The notes below the pieces were generated by a model that saw only the letters and a program-made list of their open reading frames with translations, did not search any database and was not told the origin of the DNA. A stretch of 64,000 nucleotides of DNA. Source: Sphaerisporangium rufum. Lineage in GTDB: Bacteria > Actinomycetota > Actinomycetes > Streptosporangiales > Streptosporangiaceae. The DNA lies in contig NZ_BOOU01000053.1 in assembly GCF_016863395.1 (NCBI RefSeq), positions 62,001 to 126,000 of the forward strand, in the 5' to 3' direction. How positions within the stretch are numbered: position 1 is the first letter of the stretch; each line of letters opens with the position of its first letter. Position numbers and translations under genes: made by a program. This document shows, in pieces, positions 16,507 to 23,242 of this stretch.

Positions 16507-17217
16507 GTGAGGTTCGAGAGCGACGTGACGGTCGAGCTGGTCAGGCACAGTGCCGCCGACTCCGACGTGGTGTGGGCCGCGCGGGTCTCCACCGCGGGCG
16601 AGCAGTCGCTGGAGGCGGTCCACCAGGACGCCGGGCGCTCGGCCGGTCTGATCAACTACCTGATGCGCGACCGGCACGGCAGCCCGTTCGAGCACAATTC
16701 CATGACCTTCTTCATCAGCGCCCCCATCTTCGTCTTCCGCGAATTCCACCGCCATAGAGTTGGATGGTCGTATAACGAGGAGAGTGCGAGGTATCGCGAG
16801 CTAAGTCCGGTTTTCTACCTGCCGGCGGGGGAGCGGAAGCTGGTGCAGCGGGGGAAGCCGGGGCGGTACGAGTTCGTCGACGGCGACGAGGGTCAGCGCA
16901 AGCTGGTCGCCGAGGCGATGGAGCACTCCTACCGGACCTCCTACACCGCCTACCAGGAGATGCTCGCGGCCGGGGTGGCGCGGGAGGTGGCCCGGGCGGT
17001 GCTGCCGGTCGGCCTGTTCTCCTCGATGTACGCCACCTGCAACGCCCGCTCGCTGATGCACTTCCTGTCGCTGCGCACCAAGGACGAGCGGGCGAAGGTG
17101 CCGTCCTTCCCGCAGCGCGAGATCGAGATGGTCGCCGAGAAGATGGAGGCCCACTGGGCCGGCCTGATGCCGCTCACCCACGCCGCCTTCAACGCCGCCG
17201 GGCGGGTCGCACCCTGA
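16507..17217 (+). CDS. thyX: Flavin-dependent thymidylate synthase
   Basis: 236 aa ThyX, making dTMP from dUMP with methylene-tetrahydrofolate, FAD and NADPH as a homotetramer. The signature RHRVGWSYNEES (from about residue 82) is the RHR-x(7-8)-S dUMP/FAD motif, here with the 8-residue spacing; later SLRTKDERAKVPSFPQREI carries the conserved substrate-contacting Arg/Gln. I choose GTG 16507, which follows GGGAAGGGGG; an ATG at 16477 lies inside a TACGAT -10 box and is probably not transcribed. The gene stands 81 bp after trpEG. Confidence 0.93.
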   Translation: MRFESDVTVELVRHSAADSDVVWAARVSTAGEQSLEAVHQDAGRSAGLINYLMRDRHGSPFEHNSMTFFISAPIFVFREFHRHRVGWSYNEESARYRELSPVFYLPAGERKLVQRGKPGRYEFVDGDEGQRKLVAEAMEHSYRTSYTAYQEMLAAGVAREVARAVLPVGLFSSMYATCNARSLMHFLSLRTKDERAKVPSFPQREIEMVAEKMEAHWAGLMPLTHAAFNAAGRVAP

Positions 17218-17294
17218 CGGGAACCGACCCGCCCGGGCGGGCGGCCGCGGGCAGGTAGGGATCAGGCGGCGCCGGCCCGCCGTCGCGGCGGGTG

Positions 17295-18107
17295 TCAGGC
17301 GGCGCCGGCGCGCGCCGCGGTCACCGCGACGGTGACGAACCGGGCGGTGAACCGGCCCCCGACCGCGTCGATCGCCGCCGCGGTGCTCGCCGCCACCTCC
17401 GCTCGCTGCGCCGGGGTGAGCCGGGCGTGCAGGCCGCTGGTGGACAGCGTCTCCAGCCACTCGTCGCGGGTGTAGGGCCGCTCCGAGTCGAAGCGCCGTT
17501 CCTCGGGCTCGTCGAACACCGCCGCCGCGCGGATGCCCTCGGCCGCCGCGGCGCGCGTCGGACCGTACGGGTCCGCGTCCCGCGAGGCTTCGGTGAGGGC
17601 CGGCGGCAGGCCCGGCACGGCCGAGCGCAGGCCGGCGGCGAACTCCTCCGCCAGGCCGGGCGGGGGCAGCGCCATGTTCCAGAACACCGCCAGCCGGCCG
17701 CCGGGGCGTAGTGCCCGGCCGGCCTTCACCGCACCCGCGGCCGGGTCGATCCAGTGCCAGGCCTGGGCGGCGATGACGGCGTCGAAGAGCCGTCCCGCCG
17801 GGTCCCATTCCTCGAAGGAGGACACCTCCACCGGGAAGCCGTCCCGCCGGGCGAGCTCGGCCATCCGCGGGTCGGGCTCGACGCCGAGCACCCGGCAGCC
17901 GGCCGCCCGGAACTGCCGGGCGGCGATGCCGGTGCCGATGCCGACGTCGACGACGTCGAGTCCCGGCGTGGCGGCGACGATCGCCGCCACCAGCTCGCCG
18001 GGATAGTCGGGGCGGGCCCGGTCGTAGCGCTCGGCGTCGGCGCCGAACGACTCGGCCATGTCCCGCTGGTGGTGGGAGTGCATCTCCTGATGTTCATGAG
18101 TGGGCAT
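17295..18107 (-). CDS. Class I SAM-dependent methyltransferase
   Basis: 270 aa methyltransferase of the UbiE/Coq5-like (Methyltransf_11) type. Motif I is VVDVGIGTGIAARQF (about 51-65), followed by the acidic loop VEPDPRMAEL that binds the SAM ribose, and motif LRPGGRLAVFW. The N-terminus is histidine-rich. The substrate is unknown. The start codon lies inside the first of two TetR-type operators and a TACTAA(T) -10-like box is 7 nt upstream, so transcription is probably leaderless and repressed by the divergent TetR. Confidence 0.8.
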   Translation of the reverse strand: MPTHEHQEMHSHHQRDMAESFGADAERYDRARPDYPGELVAAIVAATPGLDVVDVGIGTGIAARQFRAAGCRVLGVEPDPRMAELARRDGFPVEVSSFEEWDPAGRLFDAVIAAQAWHWIDPAAGAVKAGRALRPGGRLAVFWNMALPPPGLAEEFAAGLRSAVPGLPPALTEASRDADPYGPTRAAAAEGIRAAAVFDEPEERRFDSERPYTRDEWLETLSTSGLHARLTPAQRAEVAASTAAAIDAVGGRFTARFVTVAVTAARAGAA

Positions 18108-18136
18108 GCGCCCATTAGTAGTGGGCGTGTGCCCAC
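18101..18136. promoter_or_regulatory. Twin TetR operators TGGGC-N4-GCCCA
   Basis: TGGGCATGCGCCCA (18101-18114) and TGGGCGTGTGCCCA (18122-18135) are two copies of the same dyad with start points 21 bp apart, two helical turns, so two dimers could bind one face. The second extends to a 16-bp palindrome. They cover the methyltransferase start and the TetR promoter region. Confidence 0.75.
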
Positions 18137-18183
18137 TTGGTCAAGCCCGATAGGATTCGGCCGAGCGAGGTCGGGAGGACGGC

Positions 18184-18783
18184 ATGCCGACGGGAGTGGC
18201 CATCCGGGACGTGCGCGAGCAGCTGTTCGCCGCCGCCGACCGCGTCCTGCTACGGGACGGGCCGAGCGGGCTGACCAGCCGGGCGGTCACCGCCGAGGCG
18301 GGCTGCGCCAAAGGGGTGCTGCACCGCCACTTCGCCGACTTCGACGACTTCCTGGCGGCCTTCGTGCTGGACCGGGTGCACCGGATGGACGCCCAGGCCG
18401 CCGCGCTGCGCGACTCGGCCGGCTCGGGTACGGTGATCGGCAATCTCGCCGCGGCGCTCAGCGCCCTGTTCGGCTCGGTGGCCGTGGCGATCGTCGCGCT
18501 GGTCACCTTCCGCGATGAGCTGCGCGGCCGGTTGCGCGACACCTGGCCGGCCGGCGTCCCGGTGCTGACCGAGGCGGTGACCATGATCGCCGATTATCTG
18601 GCCGCCGAGCGCGGGCTCGGCCGCCTGGCGTCCGGCGCCGACGTGGACGGGCTCGCGCCCACGCTGATCGGCGCGGCGCACCTGCTGTTCGCCGACCGGC
18701 GGGCCGCGCCGCCCGAGCCCGGCGCGGTCCACCGGATGGTGACCTCCGTGGTCGGCGGCCTGGTGCGGGAACCGCCGCGGTGA
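18184..18783 (+). CDS. TetR/AcrR family regulator
   Basis: 199 aa repressor. HTH region: VREQLFAAADRVLLRDG and SRAVTAEAGCAKGVLHRHF, with the usual TetR spacing, then a ligand-binding helical domain. Starts at ATG 18184 after GGGAGGA. A TAGGAT -10 box is at about 18151. It is divergent from the methyltransferase, with two matching operators between them, so it most likely represses both genes and responds to a compound the methyltransferase modifies. Confidence 0.88.
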   Translation: MPTGVAIRDVREQLFAAADRVLLRDGPSGLTSRAVTAEAGCAKGVLHRHFADFDDFLAAFVLDRVHRMDAQAAALRDSAGSGTVIGNLAAALSALFGSVAVAIVALVTFRDELRGRLRDTWPAGVPVLTEAVTMIADYLAAERGLGRLASGADVDGLAPTLIGAAHLLFADRRAAPPEPGAVHRMVTSVVGGLVREPPR

Positions 18784-18798
18784 CCGGCGGGCGGTAGG

Positions 18799-18846
18799 CG
18801 ATCCCCGGTCCGATCCCCGGTCCGATCCCCGGCCCGATCCGCGGCG
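18799..18846. repeat. 12-bp tandem repeat in convergent gap
   Basis: CGATCCCCGGTC repeats at 18799 and 18811, then with one change (GGCC) at 18823 and a decayed copy from 18835. It fills the gap between the convergent TetR and MoaD/ThiS-like genes. No function seen. Confidence 0.6.
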
Positions 18847-18878
18847 CGCGGCCAAGGCGCGGGACTGCGGGGCGCGCT

Positions 18879-19184
18879 CTAAAGGGCGGGCAGCACGTAC
18901 ACCTCGGCGCCGGGCGGCAGGGCACAGGAGAGCCCGCCGAGGCGCCGGGCGTTCTCGCCGCAGACGAACATGCTGATGTGCCGGCGGATGCCGCCGTGGT
19001 CGTCGCACAGCCGCCGGCCGAGCGTCGGGTGGACGCGGCGCAGCGTGTGCAGGGCGGCGCCGAGGGTCGGATGGCCTTCGGCGGACTCGGCGACCGCGAA
19101 TACGCGGACCTCCGCGGCGCCGGTGCCCCAGTGCCACAGCGGGCTGGGCAGCACGAACTTCACGAGCGTGACGGGTCTGGCCAT
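18879..19184 (-). CDS. MoaD/ThiS-like ubiquitin-fold protein
   Basis: 101 aa beta-grasp protein. The pattern AALHTLRRVHPTLGRRLCDDHGGIRRHISMFVCGENARRLGG and GAEVYVLPAL follows MoaD/ThiS sulfur carriers. In true carriers the chain ends in GlyGly, which is adenylated and thiolated; here it stops at LPAL with no diglycine. It may therefore need trimming by nothing and not act as a carrier, or serve as a fold-only partner. ATG 19184 starts 4 nt after a short upstream reading frame ends, so translation may be coupled. No cofactor-biosynthesis genes are adjacent. Confidence 0.65.
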   Translation of the reverse strand: MARPVTLVKFVLPSPLWHWGTGAAEVRVFAVAESAEGHPTLGAALHTLRRVHPTLGRRLCDDHGGIRRHISMFVCGENARRLGGLSCALPPGAEVYVLPAL

Positions 19185-19188
19185 GGGA

Positions 19189-19245
19189 TCAGCGCGCCGC
19201 CGCCGCGGAGCGGGGGAGCGGGGCGGCGGGCGGGGTGGCCTGCAT
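19189..19245 (-). CDS. Possible 18-aa upstream peptide
   Basis: ATG 19245 has a strong GGAAGG seven bases upstream and opens an 18-codon frame (MQATPPAAPLPRS, then Ala-rich) whose TGA lies 4 nt before the MoaD/ThiS-like ATG. The placement and good ribosome-binding site suggest a leader peptide or translational coupler. Composition alone cannot prove it is made. Confidence 0.35.
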   Translation of the reverse strand: MQATPPAAPLPRSAAAAR

Positions 19246-19445
19246 GGTGGCCCTTCCTTTCGCGGTGTCGGGCCGCATCGCCTGTCCCCCCGGTTCGGCG
19301 TGCTCGCACCCGATCGACATGTCGGCCGCTGCGCGCGGATCGGCATCATCGTGTCACGTCCCCCGGCGGCCGGCGGGGCACTCCGCCGGATTCGCCCGCG
19401 CGGGCCGCGACCGGACGCCGCCGGCGGCTCGGCTCGGGCCGCCCC

Positions 19446-20549
19446 TCACCGGCGGACGGCGTCCCGGTGGATGCGCGCCGCCGGCACCCCGTCATCCCGC
19501 AGCCGCCGGACCGTCTCCTCCACCATCGCGTCCGGCCCGCAGACGTAGATCTCCTGGTCGGCCCAGACGGGAAAGCGGCCGAGCACCTCCGGTGGCGTGC
19601 CGCGGACGCCGTCGTAGGACGGTTCGTCGGACACGACGGGCAGCACGCGCAGCGGCGGGTAGGCGGCCTCCATCCGTATCAGGTCCGGCAGATCGTACAA
19701 CTCGGCGGAGGTGCGGGCGCCGAACAGCAGATGGACCGCGGTCTCCCGCCCGGCGCCGATCACATGCTCGACGATCGCCTTCAGCGGCGCCAGGCCGGTG
19801 CCTCCGGCGACGCACAGCAGGTCGCGCCCGGGATCGGCGGGCGGGGCCATGGTGCCCACCGGCGGGCCGAGCAGCAGCGTATCGCCGATCTTGGTGTGCA
19901 TGACCAGCGCCGAGCTGACCCAGCCGCCGCCGATCGCGCGCACGTGCAGGCGTAGCGTGTGGTCCGGCCGGGGGGCGTTGGCGATGGAGTAGCTGCGCCA
20001 CACCCGGGGCCAGCGGGGGGTCTGCACGTCGATGTATTGGCCGGGGACGTACTCCAGCGGCGGATCCGGGCGCAGGGTGAGGACCGCGATGCCGGGCGTG
20101 CGGCGTTCGTGGCCGATCACCTCGGCCGGCCACCACGCGGGACCCGCGTGCGCCTCGGCGGCCTGGATCATGATGTTGGCGGCCGCGGTGTAACCGGCCA
20201 CCCAGGCCGCCTCGACCTCGGTGTCCCAGCCGTCGGCGGCGAACCGGCGCATGGTCGCCAGCAGCGCGTTGCCCACCGCGGTGTAGTGCTCGGCGACCAC
20301 GCCGTACTTGCGATGGTCCCGGCCGAGCTGGGCGAGATAGTCATGCGAGCCGGAGCCGTCCAGGCTCCACACCACCCGGGCCAGCGCGCCGAACAGCCGG
20401 TCGCGGCGCACGTCCATGGCCGGGGGGAACATCCCGCGCAGCGGCGGTGCCTCGGCGAACAACCGGCCGTAGAAGTACGCGGCGGCCCTGCCCATGACCG
20501 GCCGAATGGCCGAAAAGCTTTCTTTGACAAGACGCGGATTCAACGACAT
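19446..20549 (-). CDS. Globin-FAD/NAD reductase (flavohemoglobin-like)
   Basis: 367 aa two-domain protein. Residues 1-135 are a globin with the B-helix AAAYFYGRLFAEAPPLRGMFP and the proximal-His region HRKYGVVAEHYTAVGNALL. Residues 140-245 are a ferredoxin-reductase FAD domain with the flavin motif RSYSIANAP; the NAD-binding part carries GGTGLAPLKAIVEH and the terminal CGPDAMVEE. This is the flavohemoglobin layout, normally turning nitric oxide into nitrate at the cost of NAD(P)H. It is somewhat shorter than E. coli Hmp (396 aa). No NsrR-type site is obvious upstream. The frame is open further upstream, but ATG 20549 begins the conserved globin domain. Confidence 0.85.
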   Translation of the reverse strand: MSLNPRLVKESFSAIRPVMGRAAAYFYGRLFAEAPPLRGMFPPAMDVRRDRLFGALARVVWSLDGSGSHDYLAQLGRDHRKYGVVAEHYTAVGNALLATMRRFAADGWDTEVEAAWVAGYTAAANIMIQAAEAHAGPAWWPAEVIGHERRTPGIAVLTLRPDPPLEYVPGQYIDVQTPRWPRVWRSYSIANAPRPDHTLRLHVRAIGGGWVSSALVMHTKIGDTLLLGPPVGTMAPPADPGRDLLCVAGGTGLAPLKAIVEHVIGAGRETAVHLLFGARTSAELYDLPDLIRMEAAYPPLRVLPVVSDEPSYDGVRGTPPEVLGRFPVWADQEIYVCGPDAMVEETVRRLRDDGVPAARIHRDAVRR

Positions 20550-21050
20550 GTGTCGACGCCCACCCAGAGACGGATCGGAATTTCCCTTCCGATCGTGCGG
20601 TCCACCTCCCTGACATTCCGGGTGACGAGCGTCCGGCGGCCCCGGCCCGGCCGTCCGCTCCGAACGGAGTCTTCCATCGCCGTGGCCGGGTTGCCACCCT
20701 TTCTCCATAAGGTGGGGAGAAGGTGAACTATTCGTAATGACCGGGGTTTTCGGGTGGCCCGGCAATCGCATATCGGCACATGAATAATCATCGCCTTCGC
20801 CGGAAATGATTTACGGTCACGCCCGGGCATGTCGTGACCCGGCCGGGACGCCGGGGGCGGTGGGTGGCCAGGCGGCGGGCTCCCGGCTCCCGGTACGCCG
20901 GGACCGTGGAGGTCGCGGTGACGCGACTGATAGCTAGATAGTGGACATATCCGAAATCTGGCTGCGCCATGATGGTGGCTTGCCACTGCAAACGCACGGG
21001 TGCGCCGCTGTGCGACGGCGGCCGCCACGCGCGAGCCCCGGGAGTTCCCC
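20550..21050. other. Intergenic region, divergent promoters
   Basis: About 500 bp with no convincing gene. It is AT-richer than average near 20700-20820 and 20925-20960. An inverted repeat GGTCAC (20815-20820) / GTGACC (20834-20839) with a 13-bp gap is present, and near 20929-20945 the direct repeat GATAG appears twice. A short CDGSH-like cysteine cluster read from 20969 is discussed under rejected items. Confidence 0.5.
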
Positions 21051-21737
21051 ATGCTGCGACCGCTGATCGGTATCACCACCTACTTCGACCCCGCCCGGTG
21101 GGGCGCCTGGGTCCGCGAGGCGGTGATCTCCCCGCCCGCCTACGCCAAGGCGGTCGACCGGGCGGGCGGGTCGCCGGTACTGGTCCCGCCGCTCAGCCTC
21201 GGCGCCATCGAGGGATACGTGCGCGGCCTCTCCGGGCTCATCCTGGCCGGGGGCGTGGAGGTCGATCCCGCCGTGTACGGGGAGGAACGCGACGAGCGGG
21301 TGGCCGAGCCCCAGCCCGGGCGGGACCGGTTCGAGATCGCGATCGCCCGGGCGGCCATCGAGGCCGACCTGCCCGTGCTCGGCGTGGACCGCGGGCTGCA
21401 CGTCCTCAACGTGGCCCTTGGCGGTACCCTCATCCCCTGGCTGCCCCAGGCGGTGCATCACGACCGGCACGCCGGTGGCGAACCGCACGTCCTGCAGGTC
21501 AGCGTGTCCAGCAAGGTGGGCAAGGCGGTCGGTGACCGCCTGGAGGTGACCGCGCCGCACCACCAGGGCATCCGGCGGCTCGGCGACGGGCTGCTGGCCG
21601 TGGCGTGGGCCGACGACCAGATCGTCGAGGCGGTGGAACTGCAGGGTCACCGCTTCTGCGTGGGCGTGCAGTGGCACCCCGAACGCGGCGGCGACAACCG
21701 GATCGTGGACGCCCTGGTCGAGGCGGCCATGCCCTGA
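21051..21737 (+). CDS. Peptidase C26-like GATase, catalytic Cys replaced by Asp
   Basis: 228 aa class-I glutamine-amidotransferase-like protein of the gamma-glutamyl-GABA hydrolase (PuuD, C26) group: LIGITTYFD, ILAGGVEVDPAVYGEE and QWHPERGGD are all in place. The nucleophile motif, normally G-x-C-R-G-x-Q, reads LGVDRGLHVLNVALGG: the codon is GAC, so the nucleophilic cysteine is aspartate and the following Gln is His. The His-Glu pair (WHPE) remains. The protein is therefore unlikely to hydrolyse gamma-glutamyl amides by the standard mechanism, and may bind ligand or act by another route. ATG 21051 follows GGGAG. The 3-prime end overlaps the convergent methyltransferase by 91 nt. Confidence 0.8.
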   Translation: MLRPLIGITTYFDPARWGAWVREAVISPPAYAKAVDRAGGSPVLVPPLSLGAIEGYVRGLSGLILAGGVEVDPAVYGEERDERVAEPQPGRDRFEIAIARAAIEADLPVLGVDRGLHVLNVALGGTLIPWLPQAVHHDRHAGGEPHVLQVSVSSKVGKAVGDRLEVTAPHHQGIRRLGDGLLAVAWADDQIVEAVELQGHRFCVGVQWHPERGGDNRIVDALVEAAMP

Positions 21738-22384
21738 GCGAACCCGGCGGGCCGGCCACGCTGGCCGGCCGCGGCGGCGGCCTGGAGCGGCGAGAGCAGC
21801 CGGGGCCGGCGGGCGTGGTAGACGAACGCGGGGGGCATGTTGCGCCACACGGTGCGGCCCGGCACGACCTCCTCGAAGCACTCGCCCAGCCGGTGCCGGA
21901 AGGCGATCGCGGCCGGCAGCGCCCGGGCGTGGACGTAGGCGAAGGTGGTGAACGCCCCGTCCGCCGCCAGCGCACCGGCGATGGCGCCGAGCAGCCGATC
22001 CTGCAGCGCGCCGGAGAAGGCCGCCCACGGCAGGCCGCTCACCACCACCTCGGCCCGGCCGAGTCCTTGGTCGGCCAGCAGGGCGGGCAGGCGCGCGGCG
22101 TCGCCCACCACGACCGCGGCGCCGGGGACGCGCGCGGTGAGCCGGCGGGCCAGCGCCGGGTTGATCTCGACGGCCAGGTGCCGGCCGCGCCCGCCGAGCC
22201 GCCGCTGGATCTCCTCGGTGAACACCCCCGTGCCCGGACCGAGCTCCACCACGAGCGGATCACCTCGCTCGGGCACCGGGCCGGCCACCGCCCGCGCCAG
22301 CCGGCGCGAGCTGGGCGCCACCGCGCCGGTGGTGCCGGGGAACCGGAGGAACTGCTCGAAGAAGAGCGCCGCGTCGTTGACCAT
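21647..22384 (-). CDS. PmtA-like phospholipid N-methyltransferase
   Basis: 245 aa SAM-dependent methyltransferase resembling phospholipid/rRNA-adenine-type methyltransferases: ALFFEQFLRFPGTTGAVAPSSRRLARAV is the usual N-terminal signature, motif I is VVELGPGTGVFTEEI, and VVVSGLPWAAF occupies the N/DPPY-like site. Likely substrate is phosphatidylethanolamine, by family, but this is not certain. ATG 22384 is chosen because the conserved part starts a few residues later. The last 30 codons run antisense through the end of the GATase gene, so the C-terminal tail sequence is probably unconstrained. Confidence 0.75.
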   Translation of the reverse strand: MVNDAALFFEQFLRFPGTTGAVAPSSRRLARAVAGPVPERGDPLVVELGPGTGVFTEEIQRRLGGRGRHLAVEINPALARRLTARVPGAAVVVGDAARLPALLADQGLGRAEVVVSGLPWAAFSGALQDRLLGAIAGALAADGAFTTFAYVHARALPAAIAFRHRLGECFEEVVPGRTVWRNMPPAFVYHARRPRLLSPLQAAAAAGQRGRPAGFAQGMAASTRASTIRLSPPRSGCHCTPTQKR

Positions 22385-22569
22385 GGCAACGACCCTAGGG
22401 AAAGCACGGCGGCCGAGGCTCCACCCGCCGAGCGATTCCGGTCCTTCCGGAAGGGGGTTTCCGCTTCCTCCTCCAGGAGGAGGCCCGCCGCGGCCGGGCG
22501 CCGGGGCGGCCACCGCGCGCCGGCCCGTCCCGGTAGGGTCGGCACCAGACGCGCGAGGGGGTTCACGGG

Positions 22570-23148
22570 GTGAGATCGGCGGAGGACCGGATCTGGACGG
22601 TTCCGAACGTGCTGAGCATGCTGCGGCTGCTCGGCGTGCCGGTGTTCCTGTGGCTGGTGCTGGGCCCGCGGGCCGACGCCTGGGCCCTGGCCCTGCTGAT
22701 GGCGGCCGGCCTGTCGGACTGGCTGGACGGCAAGCTCGCCCGGGCCTGGAACCAGACCAGCAGGCTGGGCCGGCTGCTCGACCCGGTCGCCGACCGGCTG
22801 TACATCCTGGCCACGCTGCTCGGGCTGACGCTGCGCGAGGTGATCCCGTGGTGGCTGACCGGGCTGATCGTCGCGCGGGACGTGCTGCTCGCCATCGGCG
22901 TGCCGGTGCTGCGCCGGCACGGGTTCGGCCCGGCGCTGCCGGTGCACTTCCTGGGCAAGGCGGCGACCGCCTGCCTGCTGTACGCCTTCCCGCTGCTCTT
23001 CCTCGCCTCCCACCAAGGCTGGTACGCCGACGGGGCCAGGATCTTGGGATGGGCCTTTGCCATCTGGGGAACAGGTCTGTATTGGTGGGCGGGGGCGCTG
23101 TACGTGGCTCAGGGGCGCCGGCTCATCGGAGGGGCGCGCCCGACGTGA
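22570..23148 (+). CDS. CDP-alcohol phosphatidyltransferase
   Basis: 192 aa membrane enzyme. The family motif D53-G-x2-A-R-x8-G-x3-D71-x3-D75 is complete (DGKLAR...GRLLDPVAD). It transfers a phosphatidyl group from CDP-diacylglycerol to an alcohol such as glycerol-3-phosphate or an inositol phosphate; which one is not decided by the sequence. About five to six hydrophobic helices follow. GTG start at 22570. A related gene (pgsA2) lies in the same neighbourhood, upstream of garA, in mycobacteria. It precedes the sugar nucleotidyltransferase by 94 bp and may share its transcript. Confidence 0.88.
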   Translation: MRSAEDRIWTVPNVLSMLRLLGVPVFLWLVLGPRADAWALALLMAAGLSDWLDGKLARAWNQTSRLGRLLDPVADRLYILATLLGLTLREVIPWWLTGLIVARDVLLAIGVPVLRRHGFGPALPVHFLGKAATACLLYAFPLLFLASHQGWYADGARILGWAFAIWGTGLYWWAGALYVAQGRRLIGGARPT

Positions 23149-23242
23149 ACGCCGACGGCCCGTCCCGGCGGGTCCTGACGGCGGTCGCCCACGCCGGCGT
23201 GGCCGCGTGCCCACCGTGACGACACGAGCGGGAGGGTGATCT

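Noticed and set aside
20969-21016. CDGSH-like cysteine cluster CHCKRTGAPLCDGGRH just before the GATase gene
   Set aside because: It lacks one residue before Pro and has an extra residue before His compared with the C-x-C-x2-S/T-x3-P-x-C-D-G-x-H motif, and the frame then runs into the GATase gene out of frame. Could be a decayed remnant but I cannot support a gene.
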